Virus record (IMG/VR): IMGVR_UViG_3300044695_001234
Span: 1 to 31,022 of that record
Reading direction: 5' to 3' (one strand)
Length of the DNA stretch: 31,022 nt
From: a virus
Position numbers and translations under genes: made by a program. Every line of letters starts with the position of its first letter. Position 1 is the first letter of the stretch. Of the stretch, positions 1 through 7,491 are shown piece by piece. The notes beneath the pieces were generated by a model. It was given only the letters and a program-made list of their open reading frames with translations, was not told the origin of the DNA and searched no databases.

Positions 1-244
1 GCGCTAGAAATTGCCCGAAATATTGAGCAATCTGTTGCGGTAATATTTAGAAACCGTGCCAAGTTAATTGCACGAACGGAAATGGTAACTGCAACCAATG
101 TGGCCGCAATGGAGTCCTCTAAAACGTCGGATTTCATGTACGAAAAGAAATGGATTCCAGCGACCGACACGCGCACGCGACCTGACCATGCAGAAATGAG
201 GTCTAAGCCTTGGATTCCATTTGACGAAAATTTTATTGTTGGCG
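1..244. repeat. Terminal redundancy, left copy (same as 30779-31022)
   Basis: The first 244 bases recur at the end of the window with an offset of 30778. The only difference is C at 117 against T at 30895, a synonymous change in a serine codon. This is the signature of a circular or circularly permuted genome written slightly past one turn. Confidence 0.97.
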
Positions 245-369
245 GCGTACAAATGGGCCAACCAGGTGACGCCTCAAAAGGTGCTGGCGCCGATCAAATA
301 TGTAATTGCCGCTGCAAGGTTGTATTTAGAATAATGCGAGACGTTGACGGCTTACCAATGCGCAAATGA
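1..369 (+). CDS. Minor head / head morphogenesis protein (Mu gpF / SPP1 gp7 type), C-terminal part
   Basis: This is the 3' part of the gene that begins at 30356. Base 1 corresponds to base 30779 on the circle and falls on a codon boundary, so the complete protein is 263 residues. Proteins of this family sit inside the head next to the portal and help head assembly. The C-terminal half has the family's pattern: an IARTE segment, a TDTRTRPDHAEM segment (DxRTR..H), and a cysteine cluster CNCRC close to the end. The stop overlaps the next start (ATGA at 366-369), indicating translational coupling with the glycosyltransferase gene. The family is clear from the motifs and from the position after the portal gene. 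Confidence 0.85.
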   Translation, partial: ALEIARNIEQSVAVIFRNRAKLIARTEMVTATNVAAMESSKTSDFMYEKKWIPATDTRTRPDHAEMRSKPWIPFDENFIVGGVQMGQPGDASKGAGADQICNCRCKVVFRIMRDVDGLPMRK

Positions 370-944
370 TTGCTTACGTTATCAACTTAGATCACCGCAA
401 AGACAAATGGCGGTCCTCAATGAATGAGTTGGCGCCTCATTTTAATTTAGAAAGGGTAAGCGCAATTAAACACGAATGGGGCTGGCTTGGATTAGCAAAA
501 ACGTTTAAAAAAATATTTCAAGAATGCGAGGGAGACGTTTTGATATTTGAGGACGATGCAACGTTTAGAGGTTGGGCGACTAATTTACAAGACGCAATTA
601 ATGACTTGCCAGCAGACTGGGATATGTTGATGCTTGGGGCTAATATAAAAGATTCAAGAATTGACCGAATAAGTAAGCGATTGGTTAGGACCTACGGCGC
701 TTGGACCACGCACGCAATACTCTACTCGCATCGCTTTGCAAAGGAAATGGCCCAATTGGATTTGGATATTCCAATTGACGAATATTTTAGGACAAAAGTC
801 CATCCACGGGGCAACAGTTATATTTGCGTGCCGTTCCTTTCATTTCAGCGCCCAAGCGAAAGCGATATTGAGGGAGGTTATAAAAATTATACAAGCCTTT
901 TCGAAGAAAGCGAAGCCAAAGCAATGCATTTCATTAATCAATAA
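366..944 (+). CDS. GT25-family glycosyltransferase
   Basis: The protein is 192 residues and resembles the GT25 / LPS-biosynthesis glycosyltransferase family. It has the N-terminal VINLDHRKDKW stretch (residues 5-15), where family members bind the nucleotide sugar, and an FEDDA motif (61-65) equivalent to the metal-binding DxD. The start codon overlaps the stop of the head morphogenesis gene, so the two are probably translated together. Its place between head morphogenesis and prohead protease is unusual. Modification of a virion protein or of a host surface glycan are both possible, and the substrate cannot be read from sequence. Codon use matches its neighbours, so it does not look like a very recent arrival. 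Confidence 0.8.
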   Translation: MIAYVINLDHRKDKWRSSMNELAPHFNLERVSAIKHEWGWLGLAKTFKKIFQECEGDVLIFEDDATFRGWATNLQDAINDLPADWDMLMLGANIKDSRIDRISKRLVRTYGAWTTHAILYSHRFAKEMAQLDLDIPIDEYFRTKVHPRGNSYICVPFLSFQRPSESDIEGGYKNYTSLFEESEAKAMHFINQ

Positions 945-953
945 TTTTATAGG

Positions 954-998
954 TTTGCTTTTTTTTTATAGCCTTTTATTTTTACAAAAAAAGACGCA
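954..998 (+). promoter_or_regulatory. Candidate late promoter with repeated element
   Basis: TTTG at 954-957 is followed after 19 nt by TATTTTTA (977-984), one base off the Bacteroidota -7 consensus TAnnTTTG at a normal spacing. From 977 to 998 the sequence TATTTTTAC, seven A, GACGCA is identical to 28970-28991 in front of the portal gene. The element ends directly at the ATG of the prohead protease, so the leader would be very short. Confidence 0.5.
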
Positions 999-1706
999 AT
1001 GATTTACAAGAATATAAGCCAGGGAATAATCGAAGACGTTGACGATGTTAAAGGCATCGTGACTGGTTATTTTTCTGCATTTAATAATATTGATTCGGAC
1101 GGCGACGTAATCGTTTCGGGCGCCTACAAAAAGACTGTTGCCGAAAACGGACCAATGGGACGTAACAGAATCATGCACCTTTTGCAACATAACCCTTTAA
1201 TGCCATTGGGTAAGCCTACGGAATTAATGGAAGACGCAAAAGGATTGCGCTTTACGTCTAAGATTACCGAGACCAGTTACGGCAAAGACGTAATAAAACT
1301 TTATGCAGAGGGCGTTTTTAACGAGCATTCAGTTGGGTTTGAAATTATTAAAGCCGACAACAAAGCTGGTTACCGAGAAATTCGAGAGATTAAACTATGG
1401 GAAGGATCAACAGTTACATGGGGAGCCAATCCAAATACGCCGATTGAGTCAATGAAATCATGGGACAAGCCAAAAAGCGAGGAAATGTTGGCTAAGTTTT
1501 GCAACATTTTGCGCAATGGGGACCTTACCGACGAGGGAATGATTCAACTTGAAATAGGATTAAAACAACTAGAAAACCATCTAAAGGCTTTGGAGTCAGT
1601 CCAAATTGTAGAATCCGAGGAAACTCAATTTAAAAGCGAAGAGGACCCGACAATAGCATTGGCTTTGGAATTTGAATACTACCAAAAACTTAAAAAATTT
1701 ATTTAA
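999..1706 (+). CDS. Prohead protease, HK97 family (U35-like)
   Basis: This 235-residue protein should cleave the capsid protein's N-terminal delta domain during prohead maturation. The N-terminal half shows the family pattern: GYFSAFNNIDSDGD (about 23-36), LLQHNP carrying the candidate catalytic histidine (H64), and NEHSVGFE with the candidate catalytic serine S111. It lies just upstream of the capsid gene with a 6-nt gap, the standard order in HK97-type phages. The C-terminal 60 residues are acidic and helical, with no recognised domain. The start at 999 is the first ATG after the candidate promoter. Confidence 0.9.
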   Translation: MIYKNISQGIIEDVDDVKGIVTGYFSAFNNIDSDGDVIVSGAYKKTVAENGPMGRNRIMHLLQHNPLMPLGKPTELMEDAKGLRFTSKITETSYGKDVIKLYAEGVFNEHSVGFEIIKADNKAGYREIREIKLWEGSTVTWGANPNTPIESMKSWDKPKSEEMLAKFCNILRNGDLTDEGMIQLEIGLKQLENHLKALESVQIVESEETQFKSEEDPTIALALEFEYYQKLKKFI

Positions 1707-1712
1707 AACAAA

Positions 1713-2915
1713 ATGGAAGCAATTAAATCACAATTGGACTCTGTATTGGCTAAATTGGAATCAAACGAGGCTTTGATTTCCGACGTAAAGTCAATGAAAG
1801 AAGCTGGCGAAGAATTTAGAAAATCTCTAAGCGCTGAAACCGCAAAACTAAACGAAAAAGCAGACGCGCTACAGGCTCAACTTGACGGCGTGGATGCACG
1901 CACCCAGGCTGGTTTTTCTAAGGCTGCAAAAGGTTATTCTTTTTCTAGCGAACTAGAGAAAGCGTTTAACTCTGACGCATTCGGAAACTACAAAAGCGGA
2001 AACGCTAACAAAGTAAAGTTGGACCTTGAATTGAAAGGCGGCGACATGACAATTGGAAACTCCTATACTGGCGAAGTTATCCCAGCAGAAAGAGTTCCTG
2101 ATTTGAAGTTTACTCCAAACAGAAAGGTAAACGTTCGTCAATTGTTGCCAGTTGGACAAACCTCTAGCAACCTTATCCGTTTCGTGCGTGAAAGCGCTTA
2201 CGACAACGCTGCTGCACCAACCGCTCAGGGTTCACCTAAGCCTCAGTCCGATTTCGATTTGACTGCGGTAGATCGTTCCATCCGTACAATCCCTACTTTT
2301 ATGAGATTGACAAAAGAAATGTTGGACGATACCCCAGGTCTTATCGCTTACCTTTCTAGCCGTGCGCCAAGCAAATTGTTGAACGTAGAAGATACTCAAC
2401 TTTTGTACGGAAGCGGTATTGGTCAGAACTTGAACGGTTTTGCAACTGACGGGTCTGCTTGGACAACTGTTAAATTTGGAACTCTAATTAACAGATTTGA
2501 CGTACTTGCTGCAGCGGTTGTTCAAACAACTAAAAACGAATACGCGCCAAATGCAATCATGATTAACCCATCTGACTATTTGCAGTTGGTATCTGTTAAG
2601 GAAAGCACTGGATCTTACATTATTCCATCTTACGTTACCATGTCAGCTGGTCAAATGTTTATCTTGGGCGTTCCAGTTTACGCAATCAATGGCGTTGTTG
2701 CTGGCGATTTCTTTGTTGGAGACTTTGCACTTGGTTCCCAGTTGTTCGTTCGTCAGGGCATCACGCTTGAATTCTTTGAGCAAGACGCTGACAACGTAAC
2801 TAAGAACTTTGTTACTGTACGCGTTGAGGAAAGAATTGCACTTGCAGTTTACACTACTCAATCAATCGTTTACGGATCATTTGCAGCCGCTTTGGCTAAC
2901 GGTTCCGCAGTATAA
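1713..2915 (+). CDS. Major capsid protein, HK97 fold
   Basis: The protein is 400 residues. Residues 1 to about 65 are charged and heptad-like, as expected for a scaffolding delta domain that the protease removes. The rest resembles the HK97-type capsid family, with segments such as EVIPAERVP and RVEERIALAVY near the end. Codon use is more biased than in neighbouring genes (many aac, gac, ggt, cgt), consistent with very high expression. An A-rich leader without a Shine-Dalgarno sequence precedes the ATG. A strong terminator follows 28 bases after the stop. The exact cleavage site cannot be placed from sequence alone. Confidence 0.92.
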   Translation: MEAIKSQLDSVLAKLESNEALISDVKSMKEAGEEFRKSLSAETAKLNEKADALQAQLDGVDARTQAGFSKAAKGYSFSSELEKAFNSDAFGNYKSGNANKVKLDLELKGGDMTIGNSYTGEVIPAERVPDLKFTPNRKVNVRQLLPVGQTSSNLIRFVRESAYDNAAAPTAQGSPKPQSDFDLTAVDRSIRTIPTFMRLTKEMLDDTPGLIAYLSSRAPSKLLNVEDTQLLYGSGIGQNLNGFATDGSAWTTVKFGTLINRFDVLAAAVVQTTKNEYAPNAIMINPSDYLQLVSVKESTGSYIIPSYVTMSAGQMFILGVPVYAINGVVAGDFFVGDFALGSQLFVRQGITLEFFEQDADNVTKNFVTVRVEERIALAVYTTQSIVYGSFAAALANGSAV

Positions 2916-2940
2916 GTAAAATAGGTGTTTAGTTTGATTA

Positions 2941-2972
2941 AGGCCCCGACAAATCGTCGGGGCTTTTTTTTA
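2941..2972 (+). terminator. Strong intrinsic terminator after the capsid gene
   Basis: The stem GCCCCGAC (2943-2950) pairs perfectly with GTCGGGGC (2956-2963) around the loop AAATC, and a run of eight T follows. It should end most transcripts leaving the capsid gene and so lower expression of the genes behind it. Confidence 0.93.
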
Positions 2973-3017
2973 TTTATCTAAAAATCAATACCTTTCAACG
3001 AATCAAAAATAAAAAAC

Positions 3018-4004
3018 ATGAATATCGTTTTTTTTGTACACGCTTGGGCTGGAACTCATAACTCGGGCGCCGAGTGGACCGTTCAGCATTACGCCAAATA
3101 TTTCCACCAAAAAGGCTGTAATATTGAGGTGATTTTACCCGAGGGCCAAATTTATCCCGACGGCGAAAAGTTTAGTTTTATCAAGTTTATTACTGGCTAT
3201 TATTCAAACGACTTTTTTTTAGCCTTACAAAATGCAAGCGTAATATTTACGCATTTAGATAATACAGGCGTTGCAATTAATTGGTCAAGACAATTTAAAA
3301 AGCAATTGATTTTTTTAAGTCACAACGATTCCGATTATAGAAACGTGCGATTTAAAGCGCAAAACATTCACGTTGTTTATAACAACAAGGCAAACGAAAA
3401 GAATGTACAAAACGGGCCTTACCCAAATGCGTCGATTGTTTGCAAGCCTCCCATTTTTCCTGAGGACGTAAAATATAACCGCAAGCATGGGCAATACATT
3501 ACCCTAATAAATTGTAACGAAAATAAAGGCGGCCAAATATTAATCGAACTGGCAAAGCGATTGCCTAAGCGTAAATTTCTTGGCGTGCTTGGTAGTTATG
3601 GCGAGCAAATTATGGACGACACTCTAAAAAATTTAAAGTATGTTGCGCAAACGCCTGACGTGCATTTGATTTATGGCAAAACAAACATTGTGCTTGTTCC
3701 ATCGTTTTATGAGTCCTATGGACGTGTAGGTTTGGAGGCGGCTATTAATCGACTGCCAGTTATTTGCACACCAACAGACGGATTAAAGGAATGTCTTGGC
3801 GCTGCTGGCCTTTACTTTGACCGCGACGACATTGAGGGAATGGCTGCAAAGATTGATGAGTTAATGAGTGACGAGATACTTTACGACTTTCACCAAAATA
3901 TAATGAGAAACCTTGCAGAGGAACGCCTTAAATACCAAGACCAAGAACTAGAAAGATTCTTTAATTTTATCGTTGACAAAGCAAAGAAACAATACAATGA
4001 GTGA
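3018..4004 (+). CDS. GT4-family (GT-B fold) glycosyltransferase
   Basis: The protein is 328 residues. The N-terminus (IVFFVHAWAGTHNSGAEW) matches the acceptor-side Rossmann domain of GT4 enzymes. The C-terminal domain has the family's donor-binding motif PSFYESYGRVGLEAA with the E-x7-E pair, followed by a CTPTDGLKE loop. It is the first gene after the capsid terminator. Its last codons overlap the next gene's ATG (3997-4004), so it is coupled to the head-tail connector. Together with the GT25 enzyme it brackets the capsid gene, so virion glycosylation is a reasonable guess, though host surface modification is not excluded. Acceptor and donor are unknown. Confidence 0.85.
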   Translation: MNIVFFVHAWAGTHNSGAEWTVQHYAKYFHQKGCNIEVILPEGQIYPDGEKFSFIKFITGYYSNDFFLALQNASVIFTHLDNTGVAINWSRQFKKQLIFLSHNDSDYRNVRFKAQNIHVVYNNKANEKNVQNGPYPNASIVCKPPIFPEDVKYNRKHGQYITLINCNENKGGQILIELAKRLPKRKFLGVLGSYGEQIMDDTLKNLKYVAQTPDVHLIYGKTNIVLVPSFYESYGRVGLEAAINRLPVICTPTDGLKECLGAAGLYFDRDDIEGMAAKIDELMSDEILYDFHQNIMRNLAEERLKYQDQELERFFNFIVDKAKKQYNE

Positions 4005-4584
4005 TTTACTATATACGCCAAGCAATGGCAGTTTTACAGGATACGCCGTACAACTAAGCACGGGAGCCGTGACCGAGCCAATTACTTTGGCAGAGGCTAA
4101 AGAATACGCAAGAATTGACGGATTTTCTGAGGATGCGCTAATTACCAGCCTTATAAAAATGGCGCGAGTACATTGCGAGTCATACATGGGCAAAAGCATT
4201 GTTTTAAAGACCGTAACAATTGACTCGTTTACGTTTCCATATCAATTCCAAATGCCATACGGACCGCTAACCAACGAGGCAAATATTAGCAAATGCGTAA
4301 CAATTGACCAAAACAATGTTGAGACGCCTTTACAATATCGCGTAAATGCTGGATTATACCCTAAGTTGTTTATTCTTGGCGGCGCTCAGTCGTATAAATT
4401 TAAACTGGTTTATACGGCTGGATTTACCACCGTTCCTGAGGACATTAAATTGGCCATTAAAATGATGGTAAACACGCTTTACGAACGCCGCGAGGATTTC
4501 AGCGACTTGCAAGCCATTGAATCACCTTTGGGAGTTAAAGCGTTATTAATGCCTTATAAAACTTATAACTGGTTTGGCGCGTGA
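3997..4584 (+). CDS. Head-tail connector protein (gp6 / gp15-like)
   Basis: The protein is 195 residues from the ATG at 3997. A longer version from a TTG at 3973 is possible but adds only eight residues deep inside the previous gene. The segment EPITLAEAKEYARIDGFSED is the hallmark N-terminus of this family (usually 'lslaeaK.hlRid...eDalI'), and VNTLYERRED near the C-terminus is also typical. These proteins form a ring under the portal. The order connector, closure protein, gp10-like, tail terminator is the standard one. The stop overlaps the next gene's GTG start. Confidence 0.85.
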   Translation: MSDLLYTPSNGSFTGYAVQLSTGAVTEPITLAEAKEYARIDGFSEDALITSLIKMARVHCESYMGKSIVLKTVTIDSFTFPYQFQMPYGPLTNEANISKCVTIDQNNVETPLQYRVNAGLYPKLFILGGAQSYKFKLVYTAGFTTVPEDIKLAIKMMVNTLYERREDFSDLQAIESPLGVKALLMPYKTYNWFGA

Positions 4585-4922
4585 GAACAAACAAAGAAAT
4601 TAAATCGGGCGATTTACGCGAACGAATTTCGTTTATTAATCCAAGCCTTTTTGGCGATGGTTACGGCGGCTTTTATTCGCAACCGACGTTAACTTATACT
4701 TGTTGGGCAAAGGTTACTAACGTAAGCGGACAGCGTCAAAATAGCGAGGATCAAATGGTAATTAAAAACCAATGGGAGTTGCTGATTAGAGACAATCCTT
4801 TGGTTACACTTACTAAGTCTATGCACATTCTTTACGCTGGCAAAACGCTTGTAATTAGCGAAATAGTTGACGTTTTAGAATATGACAGAATTATTAAAAT
4901 AATAGCAATTGAACGCGTTTAA
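4581..4922 (+). CDS. Head closure protein (SPP1 gp16 / HK97 gp7-like adaptor)
   Basis: The protein is 113 residues with a GTG start overlapping the upstream stop (GTGA). The pattern LRERISFINP, then DGYGGF, then CWAKV and a final IIKIIAIERV matches the head-tail joining / head closure family, whose members form the ring that seals the head after packaging. Its length and its position between connector and gp10-like protein agree. The product ends directly before the next ATG. Confidence 0.8.
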   Translation: MRTNKEIKSGDLRERISFINPSLFGDGYGGFYSQPTLTYTCWAKVTNVSGQRQNSEDQMVIKNQWELLIRDNPLVTLTKSMHILYAGKTLVISEIVDVLEYDRIIKIIAIERV

Positions 4923-5372
4923 ATGTTAACCATTGAATTTAACAAGCAAAGCCTAAACGCCTTTTATAAGTATTTAAAAAACTTAGAGGGCGACGTTGCC
5001 GATTATGTCCGCGCGGAAATAGAGGACTCAATGCTTGCTATTGAAAGCGGCGCGGCAAGCAATGTTGCGGTTGATACTGGCGCCCTAAAAAATAGCATTC
5101 AATCAATGCCCATAAAAGTAAGCAAAAACCAGGTAACTGGCGGAGTGGAGGTTGGGGCAAATTATGCGCCTTACGTTGAGTTTGGAACGGGAACTAAGGT
5201 AAAGGTCCCAAGCGAGTTAAGCAACTTTGCAGCACAATACAAAGGCGCTGGAGTTAAAGAAGTGAACTTGCCAGCAAGGCCGTTTTTTTATCCTGAGGTT
5301 TTTAAGCAACGCACGGAATTGCCAAAAAGAATTGAGCGCACGTTAACGACATTAATGAATAAAAAACAATGA
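4923..5372 (+). CDS. HK97 gp10-like tail component
   Basis: The protein is 149 residues. The central part has the signature of the HK97-gp10 family: VDTGALKNSI, VGANYAPYVEFGTG, and the late PARPFFYPEV. Proteins of this family act at the head-tail joint or in tail completion. The gene starts at the base after the previous stop and its end overlaps the next ATG by four bases, so it belongs to a tightly coupled translational chain. Confidence 0.88.
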   Translation: MLTIEFNKQSLNAFYKYLKNLEGDVADYVRAEIEDSMLAIESGAASNVAVDTGALKNSIQSMPIKVSKNQVTGGVEVGANYAPYVEFGTGTKVKVPSELSNFAAQYKGAGVKEVNLPARPFFYPEVFKQRTELPKRIERTLTTLMNKKQ

Positions 5373-5794
5373 GAAATATTAAACTATTTGTGCGCAAGGC
5401 TTACTGGACGGCTTTAAACAATACAATTACCTATAAAACTGTTCCTGTCCCTTGTTACGACACTTTTGCGCCTGACAATGCAATTTTCCCTTATATCTTA
5501 ATAGGAAATCAAACGCAAGAGGACGACAAAGACAACCAGGAGTTTAATTATATTACAACAATCACTTTGGACGTTGTAACTGCTGGCATTGCGCCTTTTG
5601 GACGAATGGACGCCGACACAATAGCCGACCAAATTTTGCAAATTGTTTGCCGTTATCCCGAAAACTATTTACCGCTAGACGTTGGCAAAATCGTAACTGC
5701 AAAACTTGTGCAGCAAACTAGCCTTTCAAGTATTACCGACACAAACATTGTGCATCGGGAAATTTTGACGATTGAAAATTGGATTGATGGCTAA
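5369..5794 (+). CDS. Probable tail terminator / completion protein (DUF3168-like)
   Basis: The protein is 141 residues. Sequence and position (after gp10-like, before tail tube) fit the DUF3168 / tail terminator group: an early P.Y..FAPDNAIFPYILIG segment, then alternating strands and a short helix (DADTIADQILQIV). Members cap the growing tail tube and connect it to the head. The assignment rests more on gene order and length than on a diagnostic motif. It overlaps the following gene by 8 bases. Confidence 0.65.
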   Translation: MRNIKLFVRKAYWTALNNTITYKTVPVPCYDTFAPDNAIFPYILIGNQTQEDDKDNQEFNYITTITLDVVTAGIAPFGRMDADTIADQILQIVCRYPENYLPLDVGKIVTAKLVQQTSLSSITDTNIVHREILTIENWIDG

Positions 5795-6251
5795 GGTTAA
5801 CGGCTCCGCTTTATTTGTAACTGTTGGACTTGACCGCGTGGCCAAGTCTACGGCTTACAATTTATCTGCAGAAATGAGCCAGTTGGATAAAACCAGCAAC
5901 GAATCGGGTTTTTTTACAGATCACGTTTCGCGTCTTGGGTCTTGGTCACTTTCTAGCGATTCGCTTTACATCCAAGACGGATTTTCCTTTGGCGATTTAT
6001 ACAACGCTTATATTAACCGCGAGCGCATTTATTTATCGGCTGGACAAGAAGACAATTTAACATTTATTGGCTTGGCAACGATTGAATCATTGAGCCAATC
6101 GGCGCCAATGGAGCAAGCCGCAAGCATCACGGCAACATTTAAAGGCGTTGGCGGTCTTTATCCAACCATTTTACCAGCCGAGCGTTTTATTATCGACGAA
6201 CTATTCGAAATTATTATTGACCAAGACGGAAACTTTTTGGTTTATACTTAA
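5787..6251 (+). CDS. Tail tube protein paralogue 1
   Basis: The protein is 154 residues from the ATG at 5787. A TTG at 5772 is an alternative adding five residues. It aligns by eye with the next gene's product along most of its length: a D.T....GFFTDHVSRLGSW segment, a second S.D.L..QD segment, GDLYNAY, then FIGLATIESLSQSAPMEQA and FKGVGGL. This is the pattern of TP901-1-type major tail proteins. The last 25 residues extend beyond the paralogue. One of the two is likely the bulk tube subunit and the other a minor or terminal variant. The promoter-like element before the second gene suggests the second is more abundant. Confidence 0.72.
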   Translation: MAKVNGSALFVTVGLDRVAKSTAYNLSAEMSQLDKTSNESGFFTDHVSRLGSWSLSSDSLYIQDGFSFGDLYNAYINRERIYLSAGQEDNLTFIGLATIESLSQSAPMEQAASITATFKGVGGLYPTILPAERFIIDELFEIIIDQDGNFLVYT

Positions 6252-6262
6252 ATTTTATTGTA

Positions 6263-6292
6263 TTGCATTTTTTGCAAGTCCTTTTATTTTTA
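6263..6292 (+). promoter_or_regulatory. Candidate late promoter before the second tail tube gene
   Basis: TTG at 6263-6265 is followed after 19 nt by TATTTTTA (6285-6292) and an A-run, the same arrangement as at 955-984. This is the largest gap in the tail region (70 nt), which also fits a promoter. Confidence 0.45.
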
Positions 6293-6321
6293 AAAAAAAA
6301 TAGAATTAACCTCTCAAAAAT

Positions 6322-6744
6322 ATGGCTACTACTGGCAAATTTAACGGCACGCTACTAAACGTTTACCTTAATAACGTAATGATTGGCTGCGCCACATCTT
6401 CTGAACTTTCTGTAAACGTTGACCTTGCAGATGCAACTTGCAAAGACGACGGAGGTTGGGCAGATCACATCGCTGGTCTTCGCGATTGGTCCGTTTCAAC
6501 TGACGGATTGGTTGCATTTGACGATACCAACAACGTTGGCGACATTTACACGCTATTAAGCGGTCGAACTGTTGTGGCTTTGAAATTTACTACCAACGTG
6601 ACTGGCGACTTGGTATTTTACGGAAATGCATCTGTTGCTTCAATCAGCGTTTCCGCTGAAATGGAAGCAGCGGTAACTTATTCCGTTGAATTTACTGGAA
6701 AAGGTCCTTTACTAAAAGCCACCGTAGTACCAGCATCTACTTAA
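6322..6744 (+). CDS. Major tail tube protein (TP901-1-like), paralogue 2
   Basis: The protein is 140 residues. It has the tail tube pattern: two ..D..T..DDGGWADHIAGLRDWS..TDGLV.FDD blocks, GDIYTLL, and a C-terminal ASVASISVSAEMEAAVTYSVEFTGKGPL. It shares this scheme with the preceding gene's product, so the two arose by duplication. Codon use is closer to that of the capsid gene (aac, ggt, gac), as expected for an abundant virion protein. With its own promoter-like element it is the better candidate for the main tube subunit. Confidence 0.82.
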   Translation: MATTGKFNGTLLNVYLNNVMIGCATSSELSVNVDLADATCKDDGGWADHIAGLRDWSVSTDGLVAFDDTNNVGDIYTLLSGRTVVALKFTTNVTGDLVFYGNASVASISVSAEMEAAVTYSVEFTGKGPLLKATVVPAST

Positions 6745-6763
6745 TTTCTATTATATTAGGCCC

Positions 6764-7132
6764 ATGAATCACACAGGCCGAACTATAATAACAATCAATG
6801 GCAGCACCTATTCCGTTAAATTCGGGATGGGTGCTTTAATGCATTTTAGCGAAACGTTAGGAAACGACGTGCAGCAAACCATTGAACAACTGACAACGCC
6901 AGGCGTTGGTCAAATTAAAGCAATTGCAAAGTTTATTTACTCCGCTTTGTACGTCGATGCGATTTACCACGACAAAGAATTTAATTTGGACACAATGGAT
7001 ATTATTGACTGGGTCGATTCAAATCCATCTGACCAGGTTACCAATGTCATGGTTGTAATTATGCAAGGTATTAGCGCAATAACAAAAATTGAGTATCCTA
7101 GCGAAGACGCTGGCGAGTCAAAAAAAAAATAA
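6764..7132 (+). CDS. Tail assembly chaperone, short form (G-like)
   Basis: The protein is 122 residues, mostly helical, between tail tube and tape measure genes, which is where lambda G and its analogues lie. It ends in SKKK and a stop directly after ten consecutive A. As in the lambda G/GT pair, most ribosomes would stop here, while a -1 slip on the A-run continues into the next frame without meeting a stop. The product should be a non-virion chaperone bound to the tape measure protein during assembly. Confidence 0.8.
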   Translation: MNHTGRTIITINGSTYSVKFGMGALMHFSETLGNDVQQTIEQLTTPGVGQIKAIAKFIYSALYVDAIYHDKEFNLDTMDIIDWVDSNPSDQVTNVMVVIMQGISAITKIEYPSEDAGESKKK

Positions 7133-7491
7133 CATTTAGAGACGTTTGCCATTATGCCATTGGGGAGTTGGGAATTAATCCTAACTCCTTTTATTTTATG
7201 TCATTCGCCGAGTATCAGTCAATTGCCTACGGTCACCAAATAAGACAAAGCAAAGAGGAGAATTTATTTAGGACGCTTTGGGTGCAGTTAAATAATGTAA
7301 ACGTTACGAAAAAATCGGACCTAATTAAAAAGCCTGATAAATACTGGCGCATTCCTTTATTAGACGCAAAACCTATTGTTATTCCGACCGCTGAGGAAAA
7401 AGCCAAGGCTTACGAAATTGGCAAACAATGGCAAAACCTTAAATTTGAAGAAGAAGCCAATTTTGACACAGTAACCAAGACCATAAAATGA
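6764..7491 (+). CDS. Tail assembly chaperone, frameshifted long form (GT-like)
   Basis: A -1 slip on the A-run at 7120-7129 joins the 122-residue short form to 120 more residues encoded by 7129-7491, for 242 residues in total. After the lysines the new frame reads ITFRDVCHYAIGELGINPNS and then FYFMSFAEY, which matches the 'G..P..F..m...E' pattern typical of the T part of these chaperones. That pattern begins upstream of any start codon in this frame, so the downstream frame cannot be explained as an independent gene (its only early start is a TTG at 7168). In the family, the short/long ratio matters for tail assembly. Confidence 0.82.
7120..7129 (+). other. Programmed -1 ribosomal frameshift site
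   Basis: Ten A in a row, read as lysine codons, contain the slippery heptamer A AAA AAA in several registers. The zero-frame stop TAA lies at 7130-7132, directly behind. The -1 frame is open from here to 7491. No clear stimulatory stem was identified just downstream. Confidence 0.85.

Noticed and set aside
2989-2996. TACCTTTC as promoter of the GT4 gene
   Set aside because: One mismatch in the conserved final base and no TTG upstream at 17-23 nt.
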